A stretch of DNA of 6,592 bases from a bacterium (GTDB lineage: Bacteria > Krumholzibacteriota > Krumholzibacteria > LZORAL124-64-63). Shown here piece after piece: positions 1 to 6,512 of this stretch. The notes beneath the pieces are model-generated. The model did no database searches and had not been told where the DNA came from. It worked only from the letters and a program-made list of their open reading frames with translations. The stretch spans positions 1 to 6,592 of the forward strand of contig VGXH01000103.1 of the NCBI GenBank assembly GCA_016873405.1. The letters run 5' to 3'. Within the stretch, counting starts at the first letter, position 1, and every line of letters begins with the position of its first letter. Both the position numbers and the translations under genes were made by a program.

Positions 1-1599
1 AAAAAGTCGCTCGTCCTGGGCAACTTCCGCGTCGCCTACGGCCTGGGCCTGGTCATGGACAACACCGACTACATCAAGTTCCGCAAGACGGGCTACGGGT
101 TCGACACCCGCCCGCTGGGCGTCTACGGCGACCTGTCGCGCAGCTACGAGTACGCCCTCAAGGGCGTCGCGGGCGAGGCGACCTGGGGCCCGCTGCTGGC
201 CTCGTTCTTCGCCGCGGGCGGGCAGAAGGACGGCATCCTCAACGCCGACGGGACCATCAATCGCTACGTCGTGATGCGGCCTCGCCCGGACGCCGACTGG
301 CTGGAGGACCGCCGGGTGGCCGGCGTGCCCACCGGCCTGCGGCGCGACGCGTTCGACGAGAACATGCTGGGCGGCAACCTCAAGGTCATGCTGGCGCCCG
401 GCACCTTCGTCGGCGTCAGCGGCTACGAGGCCCGCCACGACCGCGGCTTCCGCGCGGACGAGACGACCCTGGTGACCGACACGAGCCTGCTCGAGGCCCG
501 CGACGCCGAGATCTGGAACGGCTACACCAGCGTCTATACGGACGAGAACGACGAGCTGCAGACCGCCAAGTTCCGCCGCGTCCTGGGCGCCGAGGCCCAG
601 GCCGTGGTCGCGAACGTGGCCGTGCAGGGCGAGTACGCGTTCCTGCAGGATCCCCGCCGCGACCTGTTCCACCGGGACAACCCCGACGCCTACGTCATCA
701 ACGCCTTCAGCCAGTGGGACAATCTCCACCTGCTGGCCATCTGGCGCGACTACGACGTCGGCTTCGACAATCCCTACGCCCGCGCCTTCAGCAACGACAG
801 CCGCTACGAGATGACGCTCCTGGATTCGCCGTTCCGGCTGAACGACGACCTCTACACCTGGCTGGAGACGGCGTCGCCGCAGCCGAAGGCCGAGAAGGGC
901 CTGTTCCTGGACATGCGCTATCGCCTGAGCCGCAACCTCGTGCTCAGCGGGTTCCAGTTCGACCAGTGGCAGCGCAAGGCCGACGGCGCCGACCTGATGC
1001 GCTACACGATCAAGGGCGAATACCAGCCCATCTTCAACCTGCGCCTGCGCGTGCGGCACCGGTTCAGCAGCCGCTCGGAGCTGGATCCCGGCGACGTGCG
1101 CAAGTTCCGCAACTGGGAGACGCGCTGGAACGCCATGTTCCTGCTGAGCGACAACAACCGGCTGGGCTTCACCTACATGACGAGCAACGTCATGTTCCCG
1201 CCGCGCGCCCGCCTGGGCGGGAGCGCCGGCGCGGGGGCGGGCGACCCGTCCGTGGGCACGGCGGGCATGCCGGCCCACGCCTTCGAGGCGCGCTACGAAC
1301 ACACGCTGTCGCCGGGCCTGCAACTGGCGTTCGCCTCGTCGGTCTACGACGGCTTCGTCTGGAACTTCGAGGGCAACGAGTTCGTGCTCCTGGACGGCAA
1401 CGGCTTCCGCAACTGGGTGCAGATCGAGAGCCGCGTCTCGGACCGACTGCTGTGCCAGCTCAAGGTCACGCGCGACCACAACCTGCCGCGCGACGTCGAC
1501 GTCCGCAGGTTCGGCGATCCGCACGGCAACGAGCCCGACGCCTGGCGCGTCCCGGGCAACGACACCACCGTCCGTCTGCAGATGGACTACACCTTCTGA
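1..1599 (+). CDS. Outer-membrane beta-barrel protein, 3' part (5' end outside window)
   Basis: The reading frame is open from the first base to the TGA at 1597-1599, giving 532 residues with the N-terminus missing. The first ATG (position 55) is probably internal: the 18 codons before it encode a continuous barrel-like stretch (LVLGNFRVAYGLGLVM), and no ribosome-binding site precedes it. The protein shows alternating polar/apolar strands rich in Tyr, Arg, Phe and Asp, with acidic loops. It has a Gly/Ala-rich flexible segment near codons 406-422, probably an exposed loop, and ends in MDYTF; a C-terminal aromatic residue is typical of barrels recognised by the BAM machinery. In FCB-type bacteria similar 'GNFRV..G.GLV' starts follow an N-terminal helix-hairpin-helix (ComEA-like) region, but that part would lie outside this window and cannot be checked. 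A porin or other barrel of unknown substrate is equally possible. It is the first gene seen of an apparent three-gene operon. Confidence 0.65.
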   Translation, partial: KKSLVLGNFRVAYGLGLVMDNTDYIKFRKTGYGFDTRPLGVYGDLSRSYEYALKGVAGEATWGPLLASFFAAGGQKDGILNADGTINRYVVMRPRPDADWLEDRRVAGVPTGLRRDAFDENMLGGNLKVMLAPGTFVGVSGYEARHDRGFRADETTLVTDTSLLEARDAEIWNGYTSVYTDENDELQTAKFRRVLGAEAQAVVANVAVQGEYAFLQDPRRDLFHRDNPDAYVINAFSQWDNLHLLAIWRDYDVGFDNPYARAFSNDSRYEMTLLDSPFRLNDDLYTWLETASPQPKAEKGLFLDMRYRLSRNLVLSGFQFDQWQRKADGADLMRYTIKGEYQPIFNLRLRVRHRFSSRSELDPGDVRKFRNWETRWNAMFLLSDNNRLGFTYMTSNVMFPPRARLGGSAGAGAGDPSVGTAGMPAHAFEARYEHTLSPGLQLAFASSVYDGFVWNFEGNEFVLLDGNGFRNWVQIESRVSDRLLCQLKVTRDHNLPRDVDVRRFGDPHGNEPDAWRVPGNDTTVRLQMDYTF

Positions 1600-1606
1600 C
1601 GAAGCC

Positions 1607-1621
1607 GAGGAGACGGGACCG
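1607..1621 (+). promoter_or_regulatory. Ribosome-binding site of the FadL-like gene
   Basis: GAGGAGA (1607-1613) contains GGAG at 1609-1612, nine bases before the ATG at 1622. It sits in the 22-nt gap after the previous stop codon and supports this start and co-transcription of the two barrel genes. Confidence 0.7.
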
Positions 1622-2959
1622 ATGAAGACGAGCAAGTACGGTTTCCGGGGCGCGGCGGCGGTGGCCATGGCGACGGCGCTGGCCGGTCTGGCGCTGGCCG
1701 GGGCGGCGGCGGCCGGACCCCAGGCGACGACCACCTACGGCGACCCGTTCACCTGGCTGGGCGCCGAGTCCGCGGCCATGGGCGGCACCGGGGCGGCGAC
1801 CTACCGCGGCGGTCTGTCCACCGTGTTCAACCCGGCCTTCCTGGTGGTCGAGAGCGGGCGCCGGCTGGACGCCGGCATCGTGCTGGACCAGGCGCACGAG
1901 GACCGCTTCCAGCCGCTGTTCGACAGCTTCGAGAGCTGGGTCGTCGACGCGGCCATCGCCAGCAACCGGCACCACCTCTGGCAGTCCGGCTTCGGGCTGG
2001 CGGCCCGTGTCGGCGACGGCCCGCGCGCCGTGGCCGTGGGCCTGTCGCTGGCCGACCGGTTCCCCTACGGCTACGCGTTCAGCGAAGAGCTCCGCAACCC
2101 CAGCCCGTTCCCTCCCGGCTCGGGCGAGCCGGCGCGGGACATGCTGATCGCCGTCCGCGAGCGGACGGTGACCGGCACCCTGCGGGCGATTTCGTTCGGC
2201 GTTGCCGCCGAGACCAGCGAGAAGGCCTCGCTGGGCGTCGCCCTGAACTACCACTACGGGACGCGACGCGATGCCGCAAGCTCGATCGACCTGGACAACG
2301 CGGGCACGAACGAGAGCTACCGCGCGAGCGACGAACTGAAGCTGGCCGGCGCCAACCTGACGGCCGGCCTCCGCGCGCGGCTGGGCGAGCGTGTGGACCT
2401 GGGCCTCGCGGTCGAATCGAAGCTCCGGGCGACCGGCGACTGGCGGCGCCAGGAACTCGACGTTTCGCCGGCCGCGGCCACGGCCACCACCACCGGCTCG
2501 TTCCTGGACTACCCCTGGTGCGCCAGGGCCGGCCTGACCCTGCGGCCGCGCAACGCGCTGCGCACCGTGTTCACGGTCGAGATCGAGTACCGGCCCTGGA
2601 GCGAGCTGCGCGACGGCACGCTGGACGACACGACGCCGATCCTGCACGACGCGGCCGACGTGAGGCTCGGGGTCGAGCACATCTTCTACAACGGCATGCC
2701 CCTGCGCTTCGGTTTCCGCCACCTGGCCAGCTACGCCGACCGCGACGCGGCGATCACGGCTTTCACGGCCGGCACCGCGGCCCGGGTGGGCGAGGGACGC
2801 CTGAACGCGTCGGTGGAACTGGCCAAGACGACCAGCGTCCTGGCGCACCAGTTCCCCTACCCGACGGCCTACTTCGGCGACACCTTCGTCGCCGACCCGA
2901 TGGCTCGCGTCGAGGACACCCGCTTCCGCGTCGGCGTCAGCTACGCGATGGAGTTCTGA
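1622..2959 (+). CDS. FadL/OmpP1-like (PorV-type) outer-membrane protein
   Basis: A 445-residue protein, usual in length for the FadL/OmpP1/PorV superfamily of outer-membrane barrels. FadL members carry hydrophobic compounds across the outer membrane; PorV members help type IX secretion or are of unknown role. Residues 1-31 form a Sec signal peptide: basic MKTSKYGFR, a long Ala/Leu core, and probable cleavage after the Ala run at 28-31. The mature start (YGDPFTWLGAESAAMGG, residues 39-55) followed by NPA at 70-72 matches the N-terminal plug/hatch signature of this superfamily. Later segments show the familiar strand wording: EYRPWSELRDG, then LGVEHIFYNGMPLRFGFRH, then the terminal strand FRVGVSYAMEF ending in Phe. 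The ATG has a good ribosome-binding site, and its stop overlaps the next start by one base (TGATG), so the genes are probably translationally coupled. The substrate cannot be read from the sequence. The family call is fairly secure; FadL-type versus PorV-type is open. Confidence 0.8.
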   Translation: MKTSKYGFRGAAAVAMATALAGLALAGAAAAGPQATTTYGDPFTWLGAESAAMGGTGAATYRGGLSTVFNPAFLVVESGRRLDAGIVLDQAHEDRFQPLFDSFESWVVDAAIASNRHHLWQSGFGLAARVGDGPRAVAVGLSLADRFPYGYAFSEELRNPSPFPPGSGEPARDMLIAVRERTVTGTLRAISFGVAAETSEKASLGVALNYHYGTRRDAASSIDLDNAGTNESYRASDELKLAGANLTAGLRARLGERVDLGLAVESKLRATGDWRRQELDVSPAAATATTTGSFLDYPWCARAGLTLRPRNALRTVFTVEIEYRPWSELRDGTLDDTTPILHDAADVRLGVEHIFYNGMPLRFGFRHLASYADRDAAITAFTAGTAARVGEGRLNASVELAKTTSVLAHQFPYPTAYFGDTFVADPMARVEDTRFRVGVSYAMEF

Positions 2960-2964
2960 TGATG
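2950..2964 (+). promoter_or_regulatory. Overlapping stop/tandem start with Shine-Dalgarno inside the upstream gene
   Basis: The sequence GGAGTTCTGATGATG contains GGAG (2950-2953), the TGA stop of the FadL-like gene (2957-2959) and two consecutive in-frame ATGs (2959 and 2962). Spacing from GGAG is 5 nt to the first ATG and 8 nt to the second, so the second is probably the main start. The arrangement suggests translational coupling. Confidence 0.65.
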
Positions 2965-4674
2965 AGGATCCAGCGCCCGTTCCGGTCCCTGGCCCGCGCG
3001 GCGGCGCTCGCGGCCATCCTGGTCGCGGCCCTGCCGGCGGCGGCGCGGGACGACGGCCTCCTGCGCATCCACCTGCTGTGGACCAACGACATCCACGGCC
3101 ACATCGCGCCGGAGCCGGCCAAGTTCATGAACCCGGACTTCCCGCCGCCGCTGGGCGGGGGCGCCTCGGCCGCGACCTACATCAACGAGGTCACGGCAAG
3201 GGCCGCCGCCGCGGGCGAGGAGGTGCTCCTGGTCGACGTCGGCGACATGTTCCAGGGCACGCCCATCGGCAACAAGACCAGGGGCACCGCGGTCATCGAG
3301 TACATGAACGCCGTCGGCTACCAATTCGCGGTGCCCGGCAACCACGACTTCGACATGGGCCGCGACAACGCCGAGCGGCTGGCGCGCCTGTCGAAGTTCC
3401 CGTGGCTGGCGGCCAACCTGGTCGAGAAGGCCACCGGCCAGGTGGTCGACTGGGCGCAAGGGACGCTGATGATGGAAGTCGGCGGCGTCCGCATCGGCGT
3501 GATCGGCATCATCACGCCGGCCACGGCCCACATGTCGTTCCCGAAGAACATCGAGGGGCTCGAATTCCTCGAGATGGTGCCCGTGGTGGAGCGCTACCGC
3601 GACCAGCTCGAGGCGCAGGGGGCGGACCTGGTCTTCCTGGCGATCCACGAGGGGTTGCCGTACGACCCCGTGCAGGGCTGGGCCAACGTCATGGCCGCGC
3701 AGGACGAGGCCGACCGCGAGCAGGAAGGCGCTTACGGCTCCAACTACTCCCGCGGCGGCATGAACCTGATGGAACTGGTGAACAAGGTCCGGGGCATCGA
3801 CTTCGCGGTCGGCGGCCACACGCACCGGGGCTATCCCGAGCCGTGGATCGACCCGCAGACGCACACGATGTGCTTCGAGAGCTACGGCAACGGCAGCAGT
3901 CTCGGCCACGCCGTGCTCCTGGTCGACCGGGCCACGCGCGCGCTGGTGGGCTACGAGAAGGCGCATGCCGCCGGCACGCTCATCACGCTCTTCGAGGACG
4001 AGATCTGGCCCGATCCGGCCGTCGCCGCGGTCATTCGCCCCCACCACGAGGCGGCCGAGGCCGAGATGGGCAAGGTCATCGGCTCGCTGGCCGTCTCGCT
4101 GGGGCGCGGCGGCCCGGGCGCCAGCCTGGTGGCCAACCTGGTGACCGACGCCATGCGCGAGCGCTTCTCGGCCGACCTGGCGGTGCAGAACGCCGGCGGC
4201 CTGCGCGCCGACATGCCGGCCGGCGATGTGTCGACGCGCGACGTGTTCTCCGTGCTGCCGTTCGGCAACGACCTGCAGATCGTGACCATGGACGGGCGCA
4301 TGGTGCGCCGGATCATCGAGTCGCGCGTGGCCGGGCGCAGCGGGGGCGTCCTGCTGTCCGGCGCCCGCGTGGTCATCGACCCGACCCGGCCGGACTGGGA
4401 CCGCGTGGTCGAGCTGGAGATCGGCGGCCGGCCCTGGGACCCGGATGCCGACTACGACGTGGTCATCACCGACTTCCTGATGGAAGGCAACAGCGGCCTG
4501 GACTTCCTGACCACCATCCCGGCCGACAGGATCACGCCCTCGGGCGTGTCCCAGGCCGAGGCCGTTGAGGAATATATCGCCCGCCACAGCCCGGTCCGGC
4601 CCCGCATCGACGATCGCTGGGTCGAAAAGCCCGGTCAGCCCCAGGCCGCATACCTGGCCCGGCCCTGGCTGTAA
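2959..4674 (+). CDS. Exported 5'-nucleotidase-family metallophosphatase (UshA/CD73-like)
   Basis: The protein has 571 residues from the first ATG, 570 from the tandem second. Residues 1-29 are a Sec signal peptide (RxxRSLAR, hydrophobic Ala/Leu core, AAA|R cleavage), so it acts in the periplasm or outside; no lipobox Cys is seen. The N-terminal calcineurin-like phosphoesterase domain (about 36-330) has the full dimetal set: D44 and H46 (TNDIHGH), D96 (VGDMFQGT), N128/H129 (PGNHDFD), H230 (AIHEG), and H287/H289 (GGHTH). The C-terminal nucleotide-specificity domain (about 370-550) has NAGGLR (411-416), with R416 matching phosphate-binding R410 of E. coli UshA, and PFGN, with F435 matching base-stacking F429. 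F506 matches F498. The canonical GGDG is GNSG here (510-513), which replaces the Asp that holds the ribose in UshA/CD73. Phosphomonoester hydrolysis of nucleotides or related compounds is therefore likely, but exact substrate use may differ. It is the last gene of the operon, 23 nt before a terminator. Confidence 0.88.
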   Translation: MMRIQRPFRSLARAAALAAILVAALPAAARDDGLLRIHLLWTNDIHGHIAPEPAKFMNPDFPPPLGGGASAATYINEVTARAAAAGEEVLLVDVGDMFQGTPIGNKTRGTAVIEYMNAVGYQFAVPGNHDFDMGRDNAERLARLSKFPWLAANLVEKATGQVVDWAQGTLMMEVGGVRIGVIGIITPATAHMSFPKNIEGLEFLEMVPVVERYRDQLEAQGADLVFLAIHEGLPYDPVQGWANVMAAQDEADREQEGAYGSNYSRGGMNLMELVNKVRGIDFAVGGHTHRGYPEPWIDPQTHTMCFESYGNGSSLGHAVLLVDRATRALVGYEKAHAAGTLITLFEDEIWPDPAVAAVIRPHHEAAEAEMGKVIGSLAVSLGRGGPGASLVANLVTDAMRERFSADLAVQNAGGLRADMPAGDVSTRDVFSVLPFGNDLQIVTMDGRMVRRIIESRVAGRSGGVLLSGARVVIDPTRPDWDRVVELEIGGRPWDPDADYDVVITDFLMEGNSGLDFLTTIPADRITPSGVSQAEAVEEYIARHSPVRPRIDDRWVEKPGQPQAAYLARPWL

Positions 4675-4697
4675 GATTCCTGACCACCCGTAATGCC

Positions 4698-4726
4698 AAG
4701 GGGGCGCGCCAGTTGCGCCCCCTTTT
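4698..4726 (+). terminator. Rho-independent terminator after the nucleotidase gene
   Basis: AAGGGGGCGC (4698-4707) pairs perfectly with GCGCCCCCTT (4715-4724) across a 7-nt loop (GCCAGTT), and the T run is four bases (4723-4726). The 10-bp GC-rich stem lies 23 nt past the TAA. The T tract is short, but the stem strength and position make this a convincing end for the three-gene operon, separating it from the AAA+ gene. Confidence 0.85.
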
Positions 4727-4776
4727 CGACGCGATTGAGGCTCAAGACCCGTCGCCGCCGTCCGATCATGGCGTCA

Positions 4777-4801
4777 CGGGCGGGCTCCCGCGCCCCGCCC
4801 G
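4777..4801 (+). promoter_or_regulatory. Perfect hairpin overlapping the AAA+ gene's Shine-Dalgarno
   Basis: CGGGCGGG (4777-4784) and CCCGCCCG (4794-4801) form an 8-bp, all-G/C inverted repeat with a 9-nt loop. The last stem base is the first base of GAGG (4801-4804), the Shine-Dalgarno of the ATG at 4811. In RNA it could limit ribosome access to that start. No T run follows, so it is not an obvious terminator. In DNA this GC-rich the repeat could also be fortuitous. No convincing -35/-10 pair was found in 4727-4810. Confidence 0.4.
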
Positions 4802-4810
4802 AGGACAAGG

Positions 4811-6100
4811 ATGTCCCGGCCCCGTGGCCGACCTGGCGCCAACAGACAGGACACGGACGTGAAGATCCTCCGCCACGAGAAGCGCAACGAGCAGCTCTCC
4901 CGGTTCGCCGCCCACATGAACAAGATGGTCGTCGGGCAGCCGCAGGCGATCGAGAAGATGTCCGACAGCTTCAGCCGTCTGATCGCGGGCGTCCACGATC
5001 CCGAGCGGCCGCTGCTGACGATGATGTTCATGGGTCCCACCGGCGTCGGCAAGACCGAGACGGTGCGCGCGCTGGCCGAGACGGTCTTCGGCAACCGCCG
5101 CGCGTTCACGCGGGTCAACTGCCAGGAGTACTCCGCCCACTACAACATCTCCAAGCTGCTCGGCTCGCCCCCGGGCTACGTGGGCGGCGAGATCCGCCCG
5201 CTGCTGTCGCAGGAGAACATCGACCGCCACCACCGGAAGGCCATCGAGGCCCAGACCGGCATGATCAGCGAGGCCGACGGCAAGCTCGGCAACCTGTTCC
5301 CGCCCGACAGCGACCGCCACCTGTCGATCATCCTCTTCGACGAGATCGAGAAGGCGCACCCCAAGCTGTGGAACCTGCTGCTGGGCATCCTCGAGGACGG
5401 CACCGTGGTGCTGGGCAACAACGAGGAGGTCGATTTCCGGCAGGCGATCATCGTCCTGACCACCAACGTCGGCAGCGAGGCGATGGGGGCGCACCTGGCG
5501 CAGAACGGTATCGGCTTCTCGTCCGGGATCAGCGAGGCGAAGTTGGACCGCGACGTGGAAGAAGCCGCCCTGCGGGCGGCCAAGAAGGTCTTCCCGTTCG
5601 AGTTCCTCAACCGTTTCGACGAGATCATCACCTACCAGACGCTCAAGGAGCAGCATCTCTACCAGATCCTCGATATCCTCGTCGCCCAGGTGCACCATCG
5701 CTCGCTGCGCTGCGTCGAACCCTTCCTGCTGGAGATCACGCAGGAAGCCAAGCGCTGGCTGGTGGTCAGCGGCACCGACGTCCAGTACGGCGCCCGGCCG
5801 CTCAAGCGGGTCATCGAGAAGGAACTGGTCACGCCGATCTCCCACTTCATCTGCAGCAAGCAGATCCGGCGCGGGGATCTGATCACCGTCGACCTGGGCG
5901 ACGGCGATGGCCTGGTCTTCCGCAAGGAGTCGGGCGTCTCGAGCTGGGAGGAACTGGAGAGCCTCGGGCCGTTCCCGCAGACCGCCTGGGCCCGCGAGGA
6001 CCTGGGCGTCAAGGACGACGGCGGCGAGAAGAAGGAGATCGTCGAGAAGATCACGCGCGTGGTGGCCAACGCGGGGGCCATGTCCGGTCGCGACGACTGA
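4811..6100 (+). CDS. Standalone Clp/HSP100-type AAA+ ATPase (single D2-like ring module)
   Basis: This is a 429-residue ATPase matching the D2 half of ClpA/ClpB/ClpC and lacking N-domain, D1 ring and ClpB middle coiled coil (full proteins are about 750-860 residues). Such modules form hexamers that thread proteins through a central pore. Visible motifs are a VVGQ..AI start (40-47), Walker A GPTGVGKT (75-82), pore-loop GYVG (122-125, Tyr123), Walker B LFDEIEKAHP (D177, E178), sensor 1 TTN (217-219), arginine finger in FLNRFDE (R268), and sensor 2 YGARPLKR (R329), then the small D2 subdomain to about 370. An IGF tripeptide (234-236) sits where ClpA has IGL and ClpC has VGF for ClpP docking. About 30 extra residues lie between pore loop and Walker B. 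A charged tail covers 371-429. The start is uncertain: ATG 4811 (GAGG, 6 nt spacing) or GTG 4859 (AGGA at 4848-4851, 7 nt), which drops a disordered Arg-rich 16-residue leader and gives 413 residues. Cytoplasmic. Monocistronic judging by the terminator before it and the convergent gene after it. Confidence 0.88.
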   Translation: MSRPRGRPGANRQDTDVKILRHEKRNEQLSRFAAHMNKMVVGQPQAIEKMSDSFSRLIAGVHDPERPLLTMMFMGPTGVGKTETVRALAETVFGNRRAFTRVNCQEYSAHYNISKLLGSPPGYVGGEIRPLLSQENIDRHHRKAIEAQTGMISEADGKLGNLFPPDSDRHLSIILFDEIEKAHPKLWNLLLGILEDGTVVLGNNEEVDFRQAIIVLTTNVGSEAMGAHLAQNGIGFSSGISEAKLDRDVEEAALRAAKKVFPFEFLNRFDEIITYQTLKEQHLYQILDILVAQVHHRSLRCVEPFLLEITQEAKRWLVVSGTDVQYGARPLKRVIEKELVTPISHFICSKQIRRGDLITVDLGDGDGLVFRKESGVSSWEELESLGPFPQTAWAREDLGVKDDGGEKKEIVEKITRVVANAGAMSGRDD

Positions 6101-6128
6101 TCAGGTCTTCGCGGCCGGACCCCTCGGT

Positions 6129-6155
6129 ATCGTCAGCGGGTGACGATTCGAATCG
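6129..6155. repeat. Overlapping dyads in the convergent intergenic region
   Basis: ATCGTCA (6129-6135) and TGACGAT (6141-6147) form a perfect 7-bp stem with a 5-nt loop. The right arm overlaps a perfect 12-bp palindrome, CGATTCGAATCG (6144-6155). A further 8-bp palindrome, CGGCGCCG, lies at 6161-6168. This is the 71-nt gap between the AAA+ gene (ends 6100) and the - strand zinc-ribbon gene (ends 6172), so a shared bidirectional terminator is the simplest reading. Neither side has a T tract, so termination by this structure alone would be atypical. Confidence 0.4.
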
Positions 6156-6171
6156 CTCTTCGGCGCCGCGC

Positions 6172-6510
6172 CTACGGCCAGTACAACAGCCGCCCGCAGC
6201 TCTCGCACTTCTGCACCTTGTCGACGTTCGTCTTGCTGACGAACGAGGACGGGATGCTCGCGAAACAGCCCGTGCACAGGTTGCCCACCACCGGCACCAC
6301 GGCGTGCCCCCAGCGGGCCGTCAGCCGCTTGTACCAGCTGGCCAGCCCGGGGTCGATCTTGCCGTGCAGTTCCTCGCGCGCGTTCTTCAGCGTCTGGAGC
6401 CCTTCGTGCTTGAAGCCCAGACCCTCGAGCTGCTCGCGGCTCTCCTCGGTCTCGCGGATCATCTGGTCCATGTCCTGCAGGGCGACCAGCAGCTGCAGTT
6501 GCGGATGCAT
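6172..6510 (-). CDS. Short C4-type zinc-ribbon protein with N-terminal helical region
   Basis: A 112-residue protein. Residues about 8-52 are charged, with heptad-like Leu/Met/Ile spacing, and are probably a short coiled coil. The C-terminus has two CxxC knuckles, C79/C82 (CTGC) and C102/C105 (CESCGRLLYW), in the spacing and wording of the C4-type zinc-ribbon domain found at the end of COG1579-type coiled-coil proteins. Those proteins are usually about 240 residues with a long antiparallel coiled coil, so this one is a miniature with most of the coil absent. Its molecular role is not established; nucleic-acid or protein binding is a guess from the zinc ribbon. The start is supported by AAGGGGG (6518-6524 on the minus strand), 7 nt before the ATG. 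The upstream gene's stop is 2 nt away, so the two are likely co-transcribed. It faces the AAA+ gene tail to tail. Confidence 0.75.
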   Translation of the reverse strand: MHPQLQLLVALQDMDQMIRETEESREQLEGLGFKHEGLQTLKNAREELHGKIDPGLASWYKRLTARWGHAVVPVVGNLCTGCFASIPSSFVSKTNVDKVQKCESCGRLLYWP

Positions 6511-6512
6511 CC

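Noticed and set aside
55..57. ATG at 55 as the true start of the first barrel gene
   Set aside because: The frame is open to base 1 with barrel-like sequence before this ATG, and there is no Shine-Dalgarno upstream.
1206..1260. GC-rich repeat-like stretch in the first barrel gene
   Set aside because: It is an in-frame Gly/Ala-rich coding segment, probably an exposed loop, with no regular repeat unit.
1466..2848. 460-codon open frame on the - strand opposite the FadL-like gene
   Set aside because: Its translation is Arg/Gly/Ala/Val-rich with no recognisable motif. It lies antisense to a well-supported barrel gene and is the expected by-product of high third-position GC.
2518..2958. Possible longer N-terminus of the nucleotidase starting at 2518
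   Set aside because: The extra 147 codons overlap the FadL-like gene and encode Arg/Pro-rich sequence, while the start at 2959/2962 has a Shine-Dalgarno and is followed at once by a clear signal peptide.
3078..4568. 496-codon open frame on the + strand, shifted relative to the nucleotidase
   Set aside because: The translation is dominated by Arg, Gly, Pro and His with no domain; it is a frame shadow of the nucleotidase gene.
2941..4587. 548-codon open frame on the - strand opposite the nucleotidase gene
   Set aside because: Long only because GC-rich DNA has few stops. It has a His/Val/Arg-rich low-complexity composition, and the + strand carries a full set of nucleotidase motifs.
4735..4769. 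Possible sigma-70 promoter (TTGAGG at 4735-4740 with GATCAT at 4764-4769)
   Set aside because: The spacing is 23 bases, well outside the usual 16-18, and the second box is a poor match.
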